Below are positions 4,249 to 7,764 of a stretch of 7,764 nucleotides of DNA, piece after piece (position 1 is the first letter of the stretch; each line of letters starts with the position of its first letter). A program made the translations under genes and the position numbers. The stretch lies in NCBI GenBank assembly GCA_948468325.1, contig CAOKHR010000111.1, forward strand, positions 1-7,764, in the 5' to 3' direction. The stretch is from an uncultured Lachnospiraceae bacterium. GTDB lineage: Bacteria > Bacillota > Clostridia > Lachnospirales > Lachnospiraceae. The notes below the pieces were generated by a model. It was not told where the DNA came from, did no database searches, and saw only the letters and a program-made list of their open reading frames with translations.

Positions 4249-6857
4249 AACAATATACACTGATAAAAATACCATTGAAAGAATTGGCGGACCAAAACTT
4301 TGATGTGAACATCGGCAGAGAGGAAGAAGTGAACCGGGGATATTTCATTGCCCAGTCTCCTTCCCTTCTGTTTGACCAAATTGAACGTCTGCGCGGGAAA
4401 GTTTCTTCTCATTTGAGCGAAATTATTCTTGTAACGGCAAAAAAGAATCCCAGACAGGAGCAGGCCCTCCGGCGCGTTTTAACAAGCGGATTTTACTACA
4501 ACGGCATCCATTACAACCGTTTCGGCAAATCGGCTTCACAGGCCAAAGACGGCATTACAGCCTTTGTATGTGACGAATTTTTTGACGAATTATACAAAAT
4601 TACGCAAATGGATACTCCTGTTGATACATGCGTCATTTCCAAATACGAAGCGCAAAGGTGCCTTGTTTTCAGCTCCTGTACGCTTATTCGGGACTATATG
4701 CCCAATATTGTAATTATAGGCGAATATGAAAAAACCTTAAAACAGCAGTATATCAAATACGTTGCCGAACAGGAGAAAGCATTCACCGACAAGGAAACCG
4801 GTGAAAAAAAATCTTATACCGCAAGAGAAATCAAAGAAGGATACCATGATATAACCATCTCTCCGTTTGACGGATGCGGATGCCATGAAAAAGAATTTAT
4901 GGAAATAGTAAGCAGACAGCTGGGTCTGGATTATGATGCAATCGGTGTGCAGGTGAGGCTTCCGTTTATAAAAGGATATTCCGTTTACGTCCCGTTTAAA
5001 ACAATTCTGAAAGAATGGGGCTGTACGCACATTACAGATATTTACGGAAATGACCATCTCATTGACGACATTGACTGCATATGGAATATTTCCATGTTTA
5101 AAGGCCATAAACTTTTTCAGGAAAAATATAAAAATCTCGCATGGGTCAAATACAAAGAAACTCTCTGCAAATATAAATTCAAGCTTGGAATCAGTAAATT
5201 CAGCCATCATATAAAATCTTTAAACAAATATACCCGCATGAATTTTCAGTATCTGCAATGTCTGGATTTATGGAATCCGGAATATGTCTCCTGTTACGAA
5301 AAAAAGTTTTGGAAAGATTATGATATTCTCGATGAAAAAAATGACGGAAAAATGATTCGGCTGGCCAAATATACGACTTCTCTCTATGAAAAAATCATCG
5401 GAGGAGATAAATTTTATACCTATAAGTTTATGGGTATTACGGATACCGAAACATATGAACCAAAAAGTATCTATCTGAAAGCGCTCCTTATAAATGACAT
5501 CATGCAAAAAGACCCCGCCGTCCGGCAGTTTTTATACCGGAAATTAAAAAAAGCCATCGACGAAGCAAAAGTCGGGAAAATCTATTGTTCCGGATTTTAC
5601 CACACAGGAGTCGGCGATATGGTCGGTTATCTGCAATATGCCGCTTCAAAAGAGCCTGTGGGCTGTCTGCAAAAAGGAGAATTATACAGCGGCAACTTTA
5701 AATGCGGCGATATTCTTTCGTTCCGCTCTCCGCTTGTAGACCCCTCGGAAGTAAACCGCGTAAAAATTGTACAGACTGACCTGATAAAAAAATGGTTCCG
5801 TCATTTTAAAGACCAGGATGTCGTCATGTTTAATATGTATGATCTGTCGGCTCCCCAACAGGGCGGCGCGGATTTTGACGGGGATATATTCTTTTTATGC
5901 GACGATCCCACCGTCATTGCCGCTAAAATAGACAAGCCTGTTATTTTAGACATTCAAGACAAAGCGACCGCCCGGTCTAAGCCCTATACAAAAGAAAACC
6001 TCGTAGAATATGAAGTTATGACAAGAGACAGCCGGATTGGCGAAATCACAAATGCGGCGACCAGCATTGAAAATAAATATACGACAGATACAAAAATCCA
6101 AAAAATGTATGACGACTACGCTTCCCTGCTCCGTATTTTTCAGGGAAAAGAAATTGATTTCCTCAAAACGGGCTTTCGCTGGCAAATGAGCCGCGGACTG
6201 AAACAGCATTTAAAACAGCTCCCCTATTTTCTGCTTTACAGTTATCCTGCCAAAATGGATGCTTATAAAAAAATACAAAAAAAGAACAGAGAAATTACAT
6301 CTGACGAGGACAAGCTGCCTGCAAATGCATATCATTCTCCTTCCCCCATGAACGAGCTCTGCGCATACATTTGTGCCTGGGAAAGAAAGCACTTTTTGTG
6401 GAACCACGATGAAACGGATCTTGCCGCATTGCGTCTGTTTGTTTTAAACCGCGATTTGGATTTATCGGACCGGACAGCCATACGCATCGTAAAGAGGGCC
6501 GTAAATACATATGCAAATGAGCTGCGCACCCAAATCAGCCGGCAAAAGCAGTCCGGTCAAAAACTGCAAAGCTTTCAGGCGGAAGAAATCATAAAACGTT
6601 ACAAAAATGATTTATCCCAAAAACTTTCTCTTTCCGAGGAGATGATTGCCAATTATGTCATCCAGGTTTCCTACAATAGTCTCTCTGCCAGCAAATCACT
6701 GGCCTGGATGGGATACGGCGACTATATTATCAGAAACTTAAAAGCAAATTCAAATGCGCCGGCGCAGATGTCTATACAGGAAGTTCCCTGCCGGACAGAC
6801 GGAGCCTTTGAATATCTGGGAAAATATTATACGTACAGAGAGGAGAATCACAATTAA
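4245..6857 (+). CDS. Single-chain RDR/YonO-type RNA polymerase
   Basis: This 870-residue protein starts at an ATG with AAGGA 7 nt upstream. It carries, in order, landmarks of the cellular RNA-dependent RNA polymerase (RDR/QDE-1) fold: GFYYNGIHYNRFGKSASQ (82-99), SKYEAQRCLVFSS (132-144), FDGCGCHEKEF with D209, QVRLPFIKGYSVYVPF with K243, a polymerase core GADFDGDIFF whose metal-binding aspartates are D543, D545 and D547, a block SRIGEITNA (596-604) like the LG-I-NA segment after the catalytic loop, and EIDFLKTG (636-643) like the RDR (AV)DFPKTG. The two double-psi barrels of the RNA polymerase superfamily are thus on one chain. YonO of phage SPbeta, a DNA-templated enzyme of about 900 residues, is the closest bacterial parallel I know. 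Template (DNA or RNA) cannot be told from motifs. Residues 700-870 are helical. It is coupled to both neighbouring genes. Confidence 0.92.
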   Translation: MKQYTLIKIPLKELADQNFDVNIGREEEVNRGYFIAQSPSLLFDQIERLRGKVSSHLSEIILVTAKKNPRQEQALRRVLTSGFYYNGIHYNRFGKSASQAKDGITAFVCDEFFDELYKITQMDTPVDTCVISKYEAQRCLVFSSCTLIRDYMPNIVIIGEYEKTLKQQYIKYVAEQEKAFTDKETGEKKSYTAREIKEGYHDITISPFDGCGCHEKEFMEIVSRQLGLDYDAIGVQVRLPFIKGYSVYVPFKTILKEWGCTHITDIYGNDHLIDDIDCIWNISMFKGHKLFQEKYKNLAWVKYKETLCKYKFKLGISKFSHHIKSLNKYTRMNFQYLQCLDLWNPEYVSCYEKKFWKDYDILDEKNDGKMIRLAKYTTSLYEKIIGGDKFYTYKFMGITDTETYEPKSIYLKALLINDIMQKDPAVRQFLYRKLKKAIDEAKVGKIYCSGFYHTGVGDMVGYLQYAASKEPVGCLQKGELYSGNFKCGDILSFRSPLVDPSEVNRVKIVQTDLIKKWFRHFKDQDVVMFNMYDLSAPQQGGADFDGDIFFLCDDPTVIAAKIDKPVILDIQDKATARSKPYTKENLVEYEVMTRDSRIGEITNAATSIENKYTTDTKIQKMYDDYASLLRIFQGKEIDFLKTGFRWQMSRGLKQHLKQLPYFLLYSYPAKMDAYKKIQKKNREITSDEDKLPANAYHSPSPMNELCAYICAWERKHFLWNHDETDLAALRLFVLNRDLDLSDRTAIRIVKRAVNTYANELRTQISRQKQSGQKLQSFQAEEIIKRYKNDLSQKLSLSEEMIANYVIQVSYNSLSASKSLAWMGYGDYIIRNLKANSNAPAQMSIQEVPCRTDGAFEYLGKYYTYREENHN
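6838..6855 (+). promoter_or_regulatory. Ribosome binding site that points to an AUU start
   Basis: GAGAGGAG (6838-6845), with core GGAG at 6842-6845, lies 7 nt before an in-frame ATT (6853-6855). No ATG, GTG or TTG lies at a suitable distance. The ATT overlaps the polymerase stop as ATTAA, so reinitiation after termination would place ribosomes on it. A TTG at 6808 has GGAG only 3 nt upstream, and the ATG at 6754 has no comparable site. Confidence 0.6.
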
Positions 6858-7683
6858 TCAGTATTTATATGAAATCATAGAAGATTATAAATATGCGGCC
6901 TCCAAACAGGAACAGGAATCCGTATTCCGGAATTTCTGTACATGCATCTGGTCAAACGGAAACAAACGGCGTGTTTATACCAGAAATATAAGCTTTTCCG
7001 TTCAGAGAGATTTGCTTTTTACAAACCGCGGACAGCTTTTTGCTTCCTGGTCAAAAATACCCTATACAGGATATAAGCCTGTTTCCAAAGAAAACGACTG
7101 GTCCAGTTTAATCCGCCAGAAAATCAACAATCTTTATTCCAGATATTTTGATCCGGAAGTTATTTTATCCAAAGAATACCTTTCTCTTCTGAACACGCCG
7201 AAAAAACTATACTATCAGTGGTTAAACGGTTCCCAGATGGATCTGGATGAACTAAACGGCACAATCCGTCATGCAATGGACGAGGCCTCACGGATAAAAA
7301 AGGACTGCCAGAAACAAAAAATGAACTTATTTTGGAACGACTATAAAAATGTCATAGAAGCTTTTCTGCGAAAAATATTCGATAACTGCAAATTACTGGA
7401 AAATTATGAAACAAATGCATCCGCTCCCGTTTTGTATGATTTTATCAGTGAAGATAATTTCTATATCCGGTATTTCTGCAAAAGTCTGGAAAACTATATG
7501 CGCAATTATCATATCGAATATTACGGTATAAAGCGCGGAAGAAACAAAAAGTACACCTCCTGTAAATTGTGCGGACGGCTGATTGAAAAAACCAATAACC
7601 GCATTCTGTATTGCGGCAAATGCAAGATTGAAAGGAATCGGGAAAAAAGCAGGGAAAATATGCGCAGAATAAGGAATGTTTGA
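6853..7683 (+). CDS. Zinc-ribbon protein, last gene of polymerase operon
   Basis: This protein has 276 residues if translation begins at the ATT codon that overlaps the polymerase stop; starting at the ATG at 6754 would give 309 and a 104-nt overlap. The extra 33 residues are Arg-rich and look like a shadow of the polymerase gene. The body is mostly helical, rich in Tyr, Phe, Asn and Lys. The C-terminus has a classic zinc ribbon, C237-x2-C240-x13-C254-x2-C257, followed by a very basic tail (KIERNREKSRENMRRIRNV), suited to nucleic acid or polymerase binding. I recognise no named family. Its place directly behind the polymerase suggests an accessory factor, perhaps for template or termination functions, by loose analogy to zinc-ribbon factors of other RNA polymerases; that is inference only. 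Confidence 0.78.
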   Translation: MNQYLYEIIEDYKYAASKQEQESVFRNFCTCIWSNGNKRRVYTRNISFSVQRDLLFTNRGQLFASWSKIPYTGYKPVSKENDWSSLIRQKINNLYSRYFDPEVILSKEYLSLLNTPKKLYYQWLNGSQMDLDELNGTIRHAMDEASRIKKDCQKQKMNLFWNDYKNVIEAFLRKIFDNCKLLENYETNASAPVLYDFISEDNFYIRYFCKSLENYMRNYHIEYYGIKRGRNKKYTSCKLCGRLIEKTNNRILYCGKCKIERNREKSRENMRRIRNV

Positions 7684-7764
7684 TTTAGAAAAACAGCAGT
7701 TTTCTTTGATTTTACAACATTTTCGCAGTATTTTCTGTTGTTATATTTACAGTAGTGGATTACA
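7684..7764. other. A/T-rich region with weak inverted repeats after the operon
   Basis: No gene start is visible in these 81 bases. Just after the stop, GAAAAAC-AGCA-GTTTTCTTT (7688-7706) can form a weak, mostly A-T stem followed by GATTTT. Further on, ACAACA (7714-7719) and TGTTGT (7736-7741) form a 6-bp inverted repeat around a 16-nt loop, followed by TATATTT. Either could be a weak terminator; the second could also be a protein-binding site. The imperfect repeat of GCAGTTTTCTTTG and GCAGTATTTTCTGTTG is also noted. Confidence 0.3.

Noticed and set aside
4737..5210. Minus-strand open frame of 157 codons inside the polymerase gene
   Set aside because: It is antisense to a clearly conserved coding region, has Phe-rich nonsense composition and no ribosome binding site of note; it is a shadow frame. 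The same applies to those at 4052-4412, 5268-5507, 5946-6209 and 6210-6529.
6754..6852. ATG start for the zinc-ribbon gene, adding 33 residues
   Set aside because: There is no ribosome binding site, the overlap with the polymerase would be 104 nt, and the Arg-rich extension looks like out-of-frame translation. A strong site points to 6853.
4245..6857. Beta' subunit of the multisubunit RNA polymerase or a fragment of rpoC
   Set aside because: The DFDGD motif is shared, but the flanking residues are not NADFDGDQMAVH, and the KTG, FSS and SASQ blocks belong to the single-chain RDR/YonO type. No N-terminal zinc-binding region of rpoC is present.
7710..7764. Attachment site or start of a minus-strand gene at the right edge
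   Set aside because: A minus-strand frame is open across the edge, but it continues antisense through the zinc-ribbon gene and shows no family features. No matching copy of the edge sequence was seen elsewhere in the window.

Overview
The window looks like a chromosomal or integrated accessory segment of a low-to-mid GC Firmicute, most likely a Clostridia/Lachnospiraceae-type bacterium. The reasons are strong AGGAG-type ribosome binding sites, a textbook sigma-A promoter, Gram-positive-style LexA boxes (GAAC-N4-GTTC), A/T-rich wobble codon use, and a large helical protein at the left edge that resembles the DUF6240 family, which I know from Lachnospiraceae genomes. The taxonomy is an inference from these features.

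Layout. Positions 1-1997 (minus strand) hold the first 665 codons of a large Ala/Glu/Leu-rich helical protein whose C-terminus lies outside the window (DUF6240-like, perhaps linked to motility). Positions 2095-3852 (minus) hold a 585-residue fusion: an N-terminal sigma-70-like part (regions 2 and 4) joined to a C-terminal DUF262 (ParB/GmrS-like) domain. A strong internal ribosome binding site and ATG (3228) sit exactly between the two. Positions 3853-4041 are a compact divergent control region with a perfect TTGACA-N17-TATAAT promoter for the leftward gene and two perfect LexA-like palindromes whose centres are 42 bp apart. Rightward, three tightly coupled genes follow: a 68-residue orphan (4042-4248), an 870-residue single-chain RNA polymerase of the eukaryotic RDR / phage YonO type (4245-6857), and a 276-residue protein with a C-terminal CX2C-X13-CX2C zinc ribbon (6853-7683). 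The last of these appears to start at a rare AUU codon. Positions 7684-7764 contain only weak inverted repeats.

How the parts may work together. The candidate system is the divergent four-gene module at 2095-7683. Its core is a polymerase with nearly all the landmarks of cellular RNA-dependent RNA polymerases: a G-F/Y-H-Y-F-G-S-SQ block, SK-AR-L-FSS, DG-G, a K-G lysine, GADFDGD, an LG-I-NA-like block, and (E)IDF-KTG. Facing it is a sigma-like/DUF262 fusion, and both sides share a control region carrying LexA boxes. I infer an SOS- or DNA-damage-inducible accessory transcription or RNA-synthesis module. The sigma-like protein could target a polymerase, the DUF262 part could act as a DNA-binding or NTP-dependent nuclease component, and the zinc-ribbon and small proteins could be accessory factors. 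Whether its output is phage defence, mobile-element gene expression, DNA repair or something else cannot be decided from sequence. I do not recognise this combination as a named system. No tRNA, rRNA, CRISPR array, transposase or integrase gene was seen.
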